NCBI GenBank assembly: GCA_946615785.1
Contig: CAMOIA010000055.1
Span: 1-8,312 of the forward strand
Length of the DNA stretch: 8,312 bases
Direction: 5' to 3'
Source of the DNA: an uncultured Clostridia bacterium
GTDB taxonomy: Bacteria; Bacillota; Clostridia; Christensenellales; Aristaeellaceae
Every line of letters begins with the position of its first letter. The first letter of the stretch is position 1. Below the pieces are notes generated by a model. The model was not told the DNA's origin and did no database searches. It saw only the letters and a list, made by a program, of their open reading frames with translations. This document shows positions 1 through 6,181 of this stretch, piece after piece. A program made the position numbers and the translations under genes.

Positions 1-108
1 ATGGCCAACGGCGCGATGCTGGGCCTGTTCATCCTGCTCCAGAGCGTGATCCTGAAAAACCGCAGCAAGCACAGAAAGGCCCGGATCGGCACCGTGCAAA
101 AAGAATAA
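1..108 (+). CDS. C-terminal end of an unidentified membrane protein (partial)
   Basis: An open frame runs from the window edge to a TAA at 106-108. The 36 visible codons give a hydrophobic stretch (GAMLGLFILLQSVIL) followed by a basic tail rich in Lys and Arg, which looks like the last membrane helix and cytoplasmic tail of an integral membrane protein. The ATG at position 1 need not be a start; the gene most likely begins upstream of the window. It runs towards the MATE gene and shares the terminator that follows it. The family cannot be told from this fragment. Confidence 0.5.
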   Translation: MANGAMLGLFILLQSVILKNRSKHRKARIGTVQKE

Positions 109-116
109 CATCCGCC

Positions 117-168
117 CGTATGCGAAAGCCCGCCCTCCGATCGAAGGAAGGGCGGGCTTTCGCGTACG
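117..168. terminator. Bidirectional rho-independent-type terminator hairpin
   Basis: Bases 117-136 pair with 149-168 over 20 positions with a single G-T wobble, around a 12-base loop. The stem core is GC-rich (GCCCGCCCT/AGGGCGGGC) and is flanked by GAAA on one side and TTTC on the other. It sits between two convergent genes, with the upstream stop at 108 and the MATE stop at 175, so it can serve both strands. There is no long T-run, but the stem is very stable. Confidence 0.85.
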
Positions 169-174
169 CCGATT

Positions 175-1581
175 TCAGGCCGTCTGCTCCACGACGCTTT
201 CCACAGGGCTGCGGGTGATGGCCGCTTTGCTGCGCCAAACGCCGCCGCGGTAGCGAAGGAAGCTCGCGACTGCGACCAGAAGCCACGTAAACGCCGTACC
301 GAGCCAGATGCCCCAGACCCCCACGGCGGGGATCATCGTCAGGGGCTTTGGAAACGCGACGCGGCCCGCCATCTCGCACACGCCGGAAATGACGGAATAC
401 GCGGCGTCGCCGGCCCCGTTGAGGACGCCCCTGCACACGCAGATCAGTCCCAGCGGCGCATAAAACCAGCTCGTCAGCTTCAGGCCCTGCGCCCCGTAGG
501 CGATCACCTCCGCGCCCTGCTCCGCATCCACAAAGAGGCGCATAACGTCCCCGCCGAAGAACTGCATGAGCGGCGTCATGACCGCCGTGAACAGGAAAAT
601 CAGAAGCGCCGCCTGCCCAAAGCCCTGACGGACCCGCTCCTGCTTTCCCGCGCCGAGGTTCTGGCCCGTAAAGGTGGAAAGGGCCGCGAACATGGAATTG
701 AACGGCTGCTGCACCAGCATTTCCACGCGGCTGGTGGCGGTAAAGGCCGCGCCCACCACCGAGCCGAAGCCATTCACAACCGACTGCAGCACCACAAGCG
801 AAAGGGCGATCATGGACGACTGCACCGCCAGCGGCACGCCGATCCTGAAGCATTTCTGAATCAGCGCGCGCTCCGGCCGCCACTGCGACCGCTCGATGCT
901 GAACATGGGATTGCGCTTAAGGGAATACAGGATGCACCCGACGGCCGACATCAGCTGGGAAAGAATGGTCGCCGCCGCCGCGCCGCCCACGCCCAGGTTC
1001 AGGCTGCGGATGAAGAAAAGATCCAGAAACACGTTCAGGAAGCTGGAAATCACAAGGAAGTACAGCGGGGTTTTGGAATCCCCGATGCCGCGCAGGACGG
1101 CCGATACGCAGTTATACATGGAAACCGCAATGACTCCGCCGCACATGATGCGCATATACACGCTCGACTGGTCGATGATGTTCGCAGGCGTGCCGAGCAG
1201 GGAAAGCACGGGATAGGACAGGCAAAGGCCTGCTCCGCCCATTACAAGCGCGCTCGCTGCCATAATGTAAACCGCGTTCGCGATCAGCTTTTTGACCGTG
1301 CCCGGCTGTCCCGCGCCGAAGGCCTGCGAAACCAGGATGCCGATGCCGTTTGACAGGCCGTTGCAGAGCGAAAAAAACAGAAAATTCAGCGAACTGGTGG
1401 CGCCAACCGCCGCCAGCGCGTCCGGACCGATATACCTGCCCACGATGATCATGTCCACCATGGTATATACCTGCTGGAAAATGTTGCCCACAAGCAGCGG
1501 CAGCATGAACCTGAGCAGCAGACGGGCCGGGTTTCCCTCCGTCATGTTCAGCATCCTGCGGCTCTTTCCCTGAATGCTCAT
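175..1581 (-). CDS. MATE family multidrug/drug-Na+(H+) antiporter
   Basis: This is an integral membrane exporter of the MATE superfamily (DinF/NorM-like), which couples cation influx to efflux of organic cations or metabolites. The protein has about 468 residues, the usual length, with about twelve hydrophobic segments. Its N-terminal region is typical of the family: NPARLLLRFMLPLL, then NIFQQVYTMVDMIIVGRYIG, then DALAAVGAT; the halfway region contains VLRGIGDSKTPL. An AAGGAGG site (1592-1598) lies 10 bases before ATG 1581 and 4 bases before an in-frame TTG at 1587. I prefer the ATG for spacing, but the TTG would add only two residues. The gene is divergent from an AraC-type regulator, which probably controls it. 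The substrate cannot be read from the sequence. Confidence 0.93.
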   Translation of the reverse strand: MSIQGKSRRMLNMTEGNPARLLLRFMLPLLVGNIFQQVYTMVDMIIVGRYIGPDALAAVGATSSLNFLFFSLCNGLSNGIGILVSQAFGAGQPGTVKKLIANAVYIMAASALVMGGAGLCLSYPVLSLLGTPANIIDQSSVYMRIMCGGVIAVSMYNCVSAVLRGIGDSKTPLYFLVISSFLNVFLDLFFIRSLNLGVGGAAAATILSQLMSAVGCILYSLKRNPMFSIERSQWRPERALIQKCFRIGVPLAVQSSMIALSLVVLQSVVNGFGSVVGAAFTATSRVEMLVQQPFNSMFAALSTFTGQNLGAGKQERVRQGFGQAALLIFLFTAVMTPLMQFFGGDVMRLFVDAEQGAEVIAYGAQGLKLTSWFYAPLGLICVCRGVLNGAGDAAYSVISGVCEMAGRVAFPKPLTMIPAVGVWGIWLGTAFTWLLVAVASFLRYRGGVWRSKAAITRSPVESVVEQTA

Positions 1582-1610
1582 CCCCAAAGCGCCTCCTTAG
1601 GCAAAACTGC

Positions 1611-1629
1611 GATTTCCGGATCGGAAATC
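1611..1629. promoter_or_regulatory. Perfect palindrome, likely operator of the MATE gene
   Basis: GATTTCCG and CGGAAATC form a perfect 8+8 inverted repeat separated by GAT. It lies between the MATE ribosome binding site and its predicted -10, and covers the transcription start expected near 1625. That is a common position for a repressor site. An alternative role is a short hairpin in the 5' leader of the MATE mRNA. AraC proteins usually prefer direct repeats, so the bound protein might be a different regulator. Confidence 0.6.
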
Positions 1630-1631
1630 CT

Positions 1632-1659
1632 ATCTTAACCTTTCGATGGCAGAATACAA
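1632..1659 (-). promoter_or_regulatory. Predicted promoter of the MATE gene
   Basis: Read on the minus strand, TTGTAT (1659-1654) and TAAGAT (1637-1632) form a -35/-10 pair with a 16-base spacer. Both hexamers match the sigma-70 consensus at four of six positions or better. The start would fall near 1625, inside the palindrome at 1611-1629. Confidence 0.5.
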
Positions 1660-1670
1660 GAAGATTTTTG

Positions 1671-1700
1671 TTTACTTTTGCCCGTTTTTTGTTATTATAT
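1671..1700 (+). promoter_or_regulatory. Predicted promoter of the AraC-type regulator
   Basis: This short AT-rich stretch in GC-rich DNA carries TATTAT (1693-1698) or TTATAT (1695-1700) as a -10. The -35 is weak (TTTACT at 1671-1676). The start would lie near 1705, leaving a very short leader before the AAAGGGGG site at 1705-1712. The position of the -10 is clear; the -35 is not. Confidence 0.4.
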
Positions 1701-1720
1701 GCGCAAAGGGGGCAGGAAGC

Positions 1721-2584
1721 ATGCAGCATGAGATCATCCGGTTCGGTGCGGTCGAGGACATCGCCGCCTCAAACTCCAAAGGACTGTTCCATTATCCGGC
1801 GCACTGGCACGACGAGGCGGAGTTTACCCTGGCCTTAAAGGACGGATGCGTGCTGCGCATCGGCGAGGAAGAATACACCCTGATGCAGGGCGACATTCTG
1901 CTGGTATGGCCGCGGGAAATGCACGAAACCGTGTCCATTCCCGAGGACGGGACGCTCTTTATCCAGTTCTCCGCAAGCCTTCTGGAGAGCAACCGGGATC
2001 TGGCCGTGGCCATCCGCATGCTGTTCCCGCTGCACCATTTACAGCAGGCCCGGTACCCCGATCTGACCGCACGCCTGGCCCAGGATATGCGCGATATGAT
2101 GCAGATCTACCAATCGGACGATTTTTTGCGCGAATCGCGCTGCAAGCTTCTGATCTACCAGATGCTGATGCGGCTGGCCGAATACGGGCACGAGGCAAAA
2201 ATCCGTCAGTTTGAAGCGCCGGGCTTCTCGCAGGCCGCCTTCGAACGGATGCGGCAGGCCTGCGCCTACATCGACGCCCACCATACCGACAACCTGCGGC
2301 AGAGCGAGGTCGCCGCCGCCGTCGGCATGAGCACCTGGTATTTTTCCCGTCTGTTCAGGCAGTACATTCAGTCCTCTTTTCCCGAATACCTGTGCCGGGT
2401 GCGGGTGCATACCGCAAGACACCTTCTGACCGCAAGCGACCTGACGATCACGGAATGCGCCTATCAGGCGGGCTTTCAGTCCACGACGGTCTTCAACAAG
2501 GCGTTTCTCGCGCTGACGGGAACCTCGCCGAGAGAATACCGCCGGGGACATGTGAACGCGTATGCCGAAAACAGCGGATCCTGA
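1721..2584 (+). CDS. AraC family transcriptional regulator with N-terminal cupin
   Basis: This is a cytoplasmic DNA-binding regulator of 287 residues, the normal size. Residues 1-85 form a cupin-type sensor (HWHDEAEFTLAL with the family's His pair, then GDILLVWPREMHE). Residues 176-277 form the double helix-turn-helix: first helix pair near SEVAAAVGMSTWYFSRLFRQY, second near TITECAYQAGFQSTTVFNKAF, closed by the family signature GTSPREYRR. I start it at ATG 1721 because AAAGGGGG (1705-1712) precedes it; an upstream in-frame ATG at 1646 would add 25 residues from the promoter region. The gene is divergent from the MATE gene and probably switches it on or off in response to a small molecule bound by the cupin. 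The ligand is unknown. Confidence 0.93.
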   Translation: MQHEIIRFGAVEDIAASNSKGLFHYPAHWHDEAEFTLALKDGCVLRIGEEEYTLMQGDILLVWPREMHETVSIPEDGTLFIQFSASLLESNRDLAVAIRMLFPLHHLQQARYPDLTARLAQDMRDMMQIYQSDDFLRESRCKLLIYQMLMRLAEYGHEAKIRQFEAPGFSQAAFERMRQACAYIDAHHTDNLRQSEVAAAVGMSTWYFSRLFRQYIQSSFPEYLCRVRVHTARHLLTASDLTITECAYQAGFQSTTVFNKAFLALTGTSPREYRRGHVNAYAENSGS

Positions 2585-2639
2585 GGCAGAGCAGGTGGAG
2601 AATTTACAATTCCCGTCATCCTGAGCCCGTCGTTTCCGC

Positions 2640-2668
2640 TCGTCAAACCGTCGAAAACATGCTACAAT
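2640..2668 (+). promoter_or_regulatory. Predicted promoter of the phosphoesterase-thioredoxin operon
   Basis: TCGTCA (2640-2645) and TACAAT (2663-2668) are spaced by 17 bases. The -10 matches five of six positions and is the same GCTACAATG word as in the strong promoter at 4152-4181. The start would be near 2675, right at the GGAGGT ribosome binding site, so the leader would be only about a dozen bases. Read-through from the AraC-type gene, which has no clear terminator, is an alternative. Confidence 0.5.
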
Positions 2669-2687
2669 GCCAGCGGAGGTGGAACGC

Positions 2688-3539
2688 TTGCTGATCGCCC
2701 TGTTCGCCGATATCCACGGAAACCTGCCGGCCCTTGAGGCGGTTCTGAAGGAAGCGCGCGCCCTGAAGCCCGACCTGATGCTTTCCCTTGGCGATCAGGT
2801 GAACCTGGGGCCCGCGTCCGAGGACGTGCTTTCCCTGCTCCGCGCCGAAAACGTTCGGTGCCTGCACGGAAACCACGAACGCTATATTCTGGAATGCATG
2901 GACGGACAGCGCGCGTACGACGCCGTCAATTTCGCGCCTGTGCGCTTTCTCGCCTCGCGCGTTGAAAGATCCGCGGTCACGTTTCCCATGACGGCGGAGT
3001 TCGGCGGCATCACGTTCTGCCATGCCCTGCCCAATGACGACCGCTTCCCGCTTCACGGCGTCCAGGCGCTTAAAAGGCTTGAAGCCGTTGCGGATACGCT
3101 GCCCGAACGCGTCATCTGCGGCCACTCGCACGACATGCGGCGCCACACGGTATTCGGGCACAGCGTGGAATGTATCGGAAGCCTCGGCTGCCAGGATCAG
3201 GGCGTCCCCGGCACCGCGCTCTGGGGCACGATCAGAATCAGCGGAAAAAACAGCTCGCTCATCCCGCGCGTCAGCGCCTACGACCCGTCCCCTCTGAAAA
3301 ATCTGTACGTCAAAAGCGGCCTTTCCAGAGCTGCCCCCGTCATGAGCCGCGTATGCCTTTCCCAGCTTCTTCAAAACCGCGCCGTGATCCTTCCCTTTCT
3401 GCGGTTCTGTGAAAGCATCGCGCTCGAACGCGGCGAACAGGGCATTACCCCGGCCGCTTTTGCAGAAGCGGACAAACGCTTTCCCTGGGGCGACGGCCTC
3501 ACAACCAATGATTTCTGGAAACAGGAGGTTTTTTTATGA
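2688..3539 (+). CDS. Calcineurin-like metallophosphoesterase (YfcE/ApaH-like fold)
   Basis: This is probably a cytoplasmic two-metal phosphoesterase of 283 residues. The metal-binding motifs are all present: ADIHGN (Asp8, His10), GDQVN (Asp36), GNHE (Asn62, His63), a later His112 in TFCHA, and GHSH (His146, His148). The core ends near residue 185, and an extra mostly helical tail of about 100 residues follows. I choose TTG 2688 because GGAGGT (2675-2680) lies 7 bases before it; the in-frame ATG at 2667 overlaps the -10 hexamer and has no binding site. It overlaps the next gene by ATGA, so the two are translationally coupled. Close relatives hydrolyse cyclic or dinucleotide phosphates or phosphoproteins; the substrate here is unknown. 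Confidence 0.88.
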   Translation: MLIALFADIHGNLPALEAVLKEARALKPDLMLSLGDQVNLGPASEDVLSLLRAENVRCLHGNHERYILECMDGQRAYDAVNFAPVRFLASRVERSAVTFPMTAEFGGITFCHALPNDDRFPLHGVQALKRLEAVADTLPERVICGHSHDMRRHTVFGHSVECIGSLGCQDQGVPGTALWGTIRISGKNSSLIPRVSAYDPSPLKNLYVKSGLSRAAPVMSRVCLSQLLQNRAVILPFLRFCESIALERGEQGITPAAFAEADKRFPWGDGLTTNDFWKQEVFL

Positions 3540-4069
3540 ACCGCATTCATCGCATGCTCTGCCTGCTCGCAGCGCTTCTCGTCATCCTCTCCGTCCCCGC
3601 TTTTCCTGCCCTGGCCGAAAGCCAGGCTATGGAATGCGACGACATGGTGCTGACCGACAAAGACGGAAATGAAGTGACCCTGTACAGCTTCGCCGGCAAG
3701 CCTGTCATCATCAATTTCTGGGCCACCTGGTGCCCCTGGTGCGTCTATGAATTCCCCGCCTATCAGAAGCTTTTCGAACAGTACGGGGACCAGATCGTTT
3801 TCATCATGGCCGACCAGTGCGACGGGTATGCCGAAACGCCGGAAAAGGCCCTCGCCTGGCTGGAAGAAAACGGCTACACCTTCCCGCCCTACTTTGACAC
3901 GATAAACTACGCCTACCGCAATTTCGGCTGGTCGGGCATCCCCGGCAGCGTCTTTATCCGCGCGGACGGCACCGTCCAGCTCGCGCAGCTCGGCGCCATG
4001 CAGGAGGAAGCCCTGTTTGCCGCCGCAGAAGCGCTGCTTAAGGAGGCGCCCGCAGAAGCGGCGCCCTGA
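3536..4069 (+). CDS. Secreted TlpA/ResA-like thioredoxin-fold protein
   Basis: This thiol-disulfide protein of 177 residues should act outside the membrane. Residues 1-27 are a signal peptide (basic start, hydrophobic core, ALA cleavage site before Glu28). The active site is WCPWC with Cys66 and Cys69, following the family's INFWATW strand, and the cis-proline is Pro136 in SGIPGS. Cys34 and Cys95 are additional cysteines. AGGAGG (3523-3528) lies 7 bases before ATG 3536, and the start overlaps the phosphoesterase stop. Family members reduce disulfides in apocytochromes, spore or envelope proteins. Here a secreted flavoprotein is encoded next door, so a shared extracytoplasmic redox role is plausible. 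Its tail is acidic and alanine-rich with no further domain. Confidence 0.93.
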   Translation: MNRIHRMLCLLAALLVILSVPAFPALAESQAMECDDMVLTDKDGNEVTLYSFAGKPVIINFWATWCPWCVYEFPAYQKLFEQYGDQIVFIMADQCDGYAETPEKALAWLEENGYTFPPYFDTINYAYRNFGWSGIPGSVFIRADGTVQLAQLGAMQEEALFAAAEALLKEAPAEAAP

Positions 4070-4151
4070 CCGTCATACCCCGTCAGGACCGTTCGGCATT
4101 GCAAAAAAATGCAGATGACCCCCTCTGATTTTTTGCCCTCGAAACTTTTTG

Positions 4152-4181
4152 TTGACAGACCCTGCGGGCGCCTGCTACAAT
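4152..4181 (+). promoter_or_regulatory. Strong sigma-70-type promoter of the FMN-binding protein gene
   Basis: A perfect TTGACA (4152-4157) is followed after 18 bases by TACAAT (4176-4181), five of six to consensus. The start would be near 4188, leaving a leader of about 40 bases that contains GGAGGG (4215-4220). The flavoprotein gene therefore has its own promoter separate from the thioredoxin operon. Confidence 0.85.
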
Positions 4182-4227
4182 GGCACTTCAAACGGCAAGT
4201 TTGAATAAAAATACGGAGGGAAACTGT

Positions 4228-5880
4228 ATGAAAAAGTTCCTGGCTCTGCTGCTGGCAGCGATGATGATGCTGTCAGCCGCCGTATCCCTTGCGGATGACG
4301 GCGTGTTCACAGGCGAAGCGGACGGCTTTGGCGGCAAGATCACCGCCGAGGTCACCGTCGAGGACGGCAAGATCGTCGGCCTGAAACTGACGGGCGACGC
4401 GGAGACCGAGGGCATCGGCAAAGCGGCGCTCGCGCCCCTGACCGAAGCGATCCTCGAAAAGGGCGGCATCGAAGGCGTCGACGCCGTCGCCGGCGCCACC
4501 TGGACGAGCAACGGCGTGTTCAGTGCGATCAAAAACGCGCTGGGCATCGAAGAAGAAGCGGATGAAACCGAAACCGCTTCCGCCACCGTGGCCGCGCTGA
4601 ACCACGGCCTTGGCGTCGTGGTCACCCCACGCCTCGGCCCCGGCAAGGACGATCAGGACGTGCCGGTCTATTCCTTCAACGTGGTCGTGGCCTATGTGGT
4701 CTCGGACGCGGACGGGCGCATCGTGGACCTGGACACCGATATCCTGGAGATCATCACCCCGAACCATGACGGTGCCGACGACAACGCCCTGGCCGGCTGG
4801 CCGGGTGCGCAGTACAACAGCGACGCGGACGGCGACGGCAAGGTGGAAGGCGTTTTTGAAGAAACCGCCGACAGCTTTGTGAACGACCTGAAGACCTGGC
4901 GCACCAAGCGCCAGCTGGGCGACGCCTACAAAATGAACAGCGGCACCTGGACACAGGAAATGGAGATCTTTGAAAGCTTCTTCAAGGGCATGACCGCGGA
5001 CGAGCTGACGGCGTTCTTCGCCGCGCAGTGCTCCGATTCCAACGGCCGCGTGATCCGCGCCAGCGCTACGAAAGAAGAAGACCTGGCCAAGTGGAACGCC
5101 CTGACCGAAGAGCAGCAGGCGGCTGTGGACGCCCTGACCGGCGCGACCATGAGCCTTTCCGACGCGCACGGCGATATCCTGGGCGCGATTGTGAAAGCGC
5201 TTGCAAACCAGGTGCCCGTGAATGCGGACAGTGTGGCGAGCCTTGGTCTCGGCGTGGTCGTGACCCCGCGCTTGGGCCCCGGCAAGGACGATCAGGACGT
5301 GCCGGTGTACTCCTTTAACGTGGTGGTCGCGGGCGGTCTGTTCGACGCGGACGGCCGAATCGCCGCCGCACGGGAAGACATTCTTGAGATCATCACCCCG
5401 AACCACGACGGCGCGGAGGACAACGTGTTCGTCGGCTGGCCGGGCCAGAGCTACAACAGCGACGACGACGGCGACGGCAAGGTGGACGGCGTGAAAGAAC
5501 AGACCGCCGAAACCTTCACCGAAACCCTGCCTGCGTTCCGCACCAAGCGCGACCTGGGCAGCGCGTACAAGATGAACAGCGGCACCTGGACCGATGAAAT
5601 GAACGTCTTCGAAGCGTTCTTCGCAGGCAAAACCGCGAACGAGCTGCAGGCGTTCTTCGCCGCGCAGTGCTCCGATTCCAACGGCCGCGTGATCCGCGCC
5701 AGCGCTACGAAAGAAGAAGACCTGGCCAAGTGGAACGCCCTGACCGAAGAGCAGCAGGCGGCTGTGGACGCCCTGACCGGCGCGACCATGAGCCTTTCCG
5801 ACGCGCACGGCGATATTCTGGGCGCCCTGGTGAAGGCCTTTGAATGCGCAGCCCCCAGCGAGATCATCATTGAAAAATAA
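4228..5880 (+). CDS. Secreted multi-domain FMN-binding protein with three flavinylation motifs
   Basis: This exported protein of 550 residues probably carries covalent FMN for extracytoplasmic electron transfer. Residues 1-22 are a signal peptide (MKK, hydrophobic core, SLA cleavage). Residues 24-106 are a typical FMN_bind domain: ETEGIG, then DAVAGATWTS with Thr91 as the probable attachment residue for ApbE-type flavin transferase. After an acidic linker (107-126) come two ungapped repeats, 127-339 and 340-550. Each ends in VDALTGATMSLSDAHGDIL, with Thr307 and Thr520 in the attachment position. Each repeat also has an Asp/Gly-rich loop (DADGDGKV, DDDGDGKV) that could bind calcium, and one Cys. 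ATG 4228 is chosen over upstream ATG 4180 because GGAGGG lies 7 bases before it and the signal peptide begins there. No membrane anchor is visible. The electron donor and acceptor are unknown, and no apbE gene is in the window. Confidence 0.88.
   Translation: MKKFLALLLAAMMMLSAAVSLADDGVFTGEADGFGGKITAEVTVEDGKIVGLKLTGDAETEGIGKAALAPLTEAILEKGGIEGVDAVAGATWTSNGVFSAIKNALGIEEEADETETASATVAALNHGLGVVVTPRLGPGKDDQDVPVYSFNVVVAYVVSDADGRIVDLDTDILEIITPNHDGADDNALAGWPGAQYNSDADGDGKVEGVFEETADSFVNDLKTWRTKRQLGDAYKMNSGTWTQEMEIFESFFKGMTADELTAFFAAQCSDSNGRVIRASATKEEDLAKWNALTEEQQAAVDALTGATMSLSDAHGDILGAIVKALANQVPVNADSVASLGLGVVVTPRLGPGKDDQDVPVYSFNVVVAGGLFDADGRIAAAREDILEIITPNHDGAEDNVFVGWPGQSYNSDDDGDGKVDGVKEQTAETFTETLPAFRTKRDLGSAYKMNSGTWTDEMNVFEAFFAGKTANELQAFFAAQCSDSNGRVIRASATKEEDLAKWNALTEEQQAAVDALTGATMSLSDAHGDILGALVKAFECAAPSEIIIEK
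4606..5244 (+). repeat. First 213-codon repeat of the FMN-binding protein
   Basis: This unit begins at GLGVVVTPRLGPGKDDQ and aligns without gaps, at an offset of 639 bases, with the following unit. By eye count the first 135 codons are about 73% identical in protein with many silent differences. The last 168 bases are identical. The flavinylation motif is in the identical part. Confidence 0.9.
5010..5177 (+). repeat. 168-bp DNA stretch identical to 5649-5816
   Basis: Base-by-base reading shows no difference from 5649-5816, and the identity resumes after one C/T change for nine more bases. It codes for FFAAQCSDSN through the TGATMS flavinylation motif. Silent sites are identical here but not in the rest of the repeat. 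Confidence 0.95.
5245..5877 (+). repeat. Second copy of the repeat in the FMN-binding protein
   Basis: This is the second tandem copy, 211 codons, ending at the stop. It matches the first copy codon for codon at an offset of 639 bases. Surface stretches such as YVVS versus GGLF and VDLDT versus AAARE differ, while the glycine-rich start, the DILEIITPNHDG stretch and the C-terminal quarter are kept. Confidence 0.9.
5649..5816 (+). repeat. 168-bp DNA stretch identical to 5010-5177
   Basis: This is the second member of the identical pair, in the second protein repeat, at the same place within the unit. Confidence 0.95.
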
Positions 5881-5906
5881 GAACGGTTTCTCCCTCTGAC
5901 GACCCC

Positions 5907-5944
5907 TCTCCCCTTCCGCCGCGTGCGGGAGGGGAGATTTTGTT
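5907..5944 (+). terminator. Rho-independent terminator of the FMN-binding protein gene
   Basis: TCTCCCCTTCCGC (5907-5919) pairs with GCGGGAGGGGAGA (5925-5937) over 13 positions with one G-T wobble. The loop has five bases, and TTTTGTT follows. It lies 27 bases after the stop codon. Confidence 0.9.
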
Positions 5945-5984
5945 CTGTGACGGTGCCCGAAAGCAGGACCCTTCCGTGCTGCCG

Positions 5985-6033
5985 AAAAATAAACCAGCGG
6001 TTTAATGACAGCGCGTTTATTTCGCGGTATCCT
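5985..6033 (+). promoter_or_regulatory. Predicted promoter of the large RNA, with upstream palindrome and A-tract
   Basis: ATGACA (6005-6010, five of six) and TATCCT (6028-6033, four of six) have the ideal 17-base spacer, giving a start near 6040. Directly upstream, TAAACC-AGC-GGTTTA (5990-6004) is a perfect 6+3+6 palindrome abutting the -35. It overlaps an A-rich run (5985-5993) at about -55 to -47, where a distal UP subsite would lie. A wider pairing, AAATAAAC (5987-5994) with GTTTATTT (6015-6022), is also possible. It is the best promoter-like pair I found in this gap, but it has not been tested. Confidence 0.5.
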
Positions 6034-6041
6034 GTGCATGT

Positions 6042-6070
6042 CGGCAGGGAAATGGAAACCCTTCCCGCCG
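6042..6070 (+). ncRNA. 5'-terminal hairpin of the large RNA
   Basis: CGGC-A-GGGAA (6042-6051) pairs with TTCCC-GCCG (6062-6070), nine base pairs with one bulged A and a 10-base loop. It starts within a few bases of the transcription start predicted from the promoter at 6005-6033. A second hairpin, GGAGA/TCTCC (6075-6092), follows at once. A protective 5' hairpin is a common feature of stable RNAs. Confidence 0.55.
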
Positions 6071-6181
6071 GCACGGAGAAAACCAGATCTCCTGCGCATC
6101 TTGAAAGCCGCATAACAAAAACGAGTTCCTCCAGGCCATTTGGCAACTCAGTGCATAAGCGGGATGAAAACCGTTCTGAGA

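Noticed and set aside
29..883. Minus-strand open frame of 284 codons overlapping the MATE gene
   Set aside because: It lies in another frame of the well-supported MATE gene, and its product is Arg/Gly-rich low-information sequence.
4065..4087. CCTGAC/GTCAGG inverted repeat after the thioredoxin gene as terminator
   Set aside because: The stem is only six pairs, overlaps the stop codon, has an 11-base loop and no T-run after it.
4273..6099. Very long minus-strand open frame (608 codons) opposite the flavoprotein
   Set aside because: It mirrors a clear coding gene with signal peptide and domains. The translation is rich in Arg, His and Ala, as expected from the antisense of GC-rich codons, and has no family features. 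It also crosses the terminator at 5907-5944.
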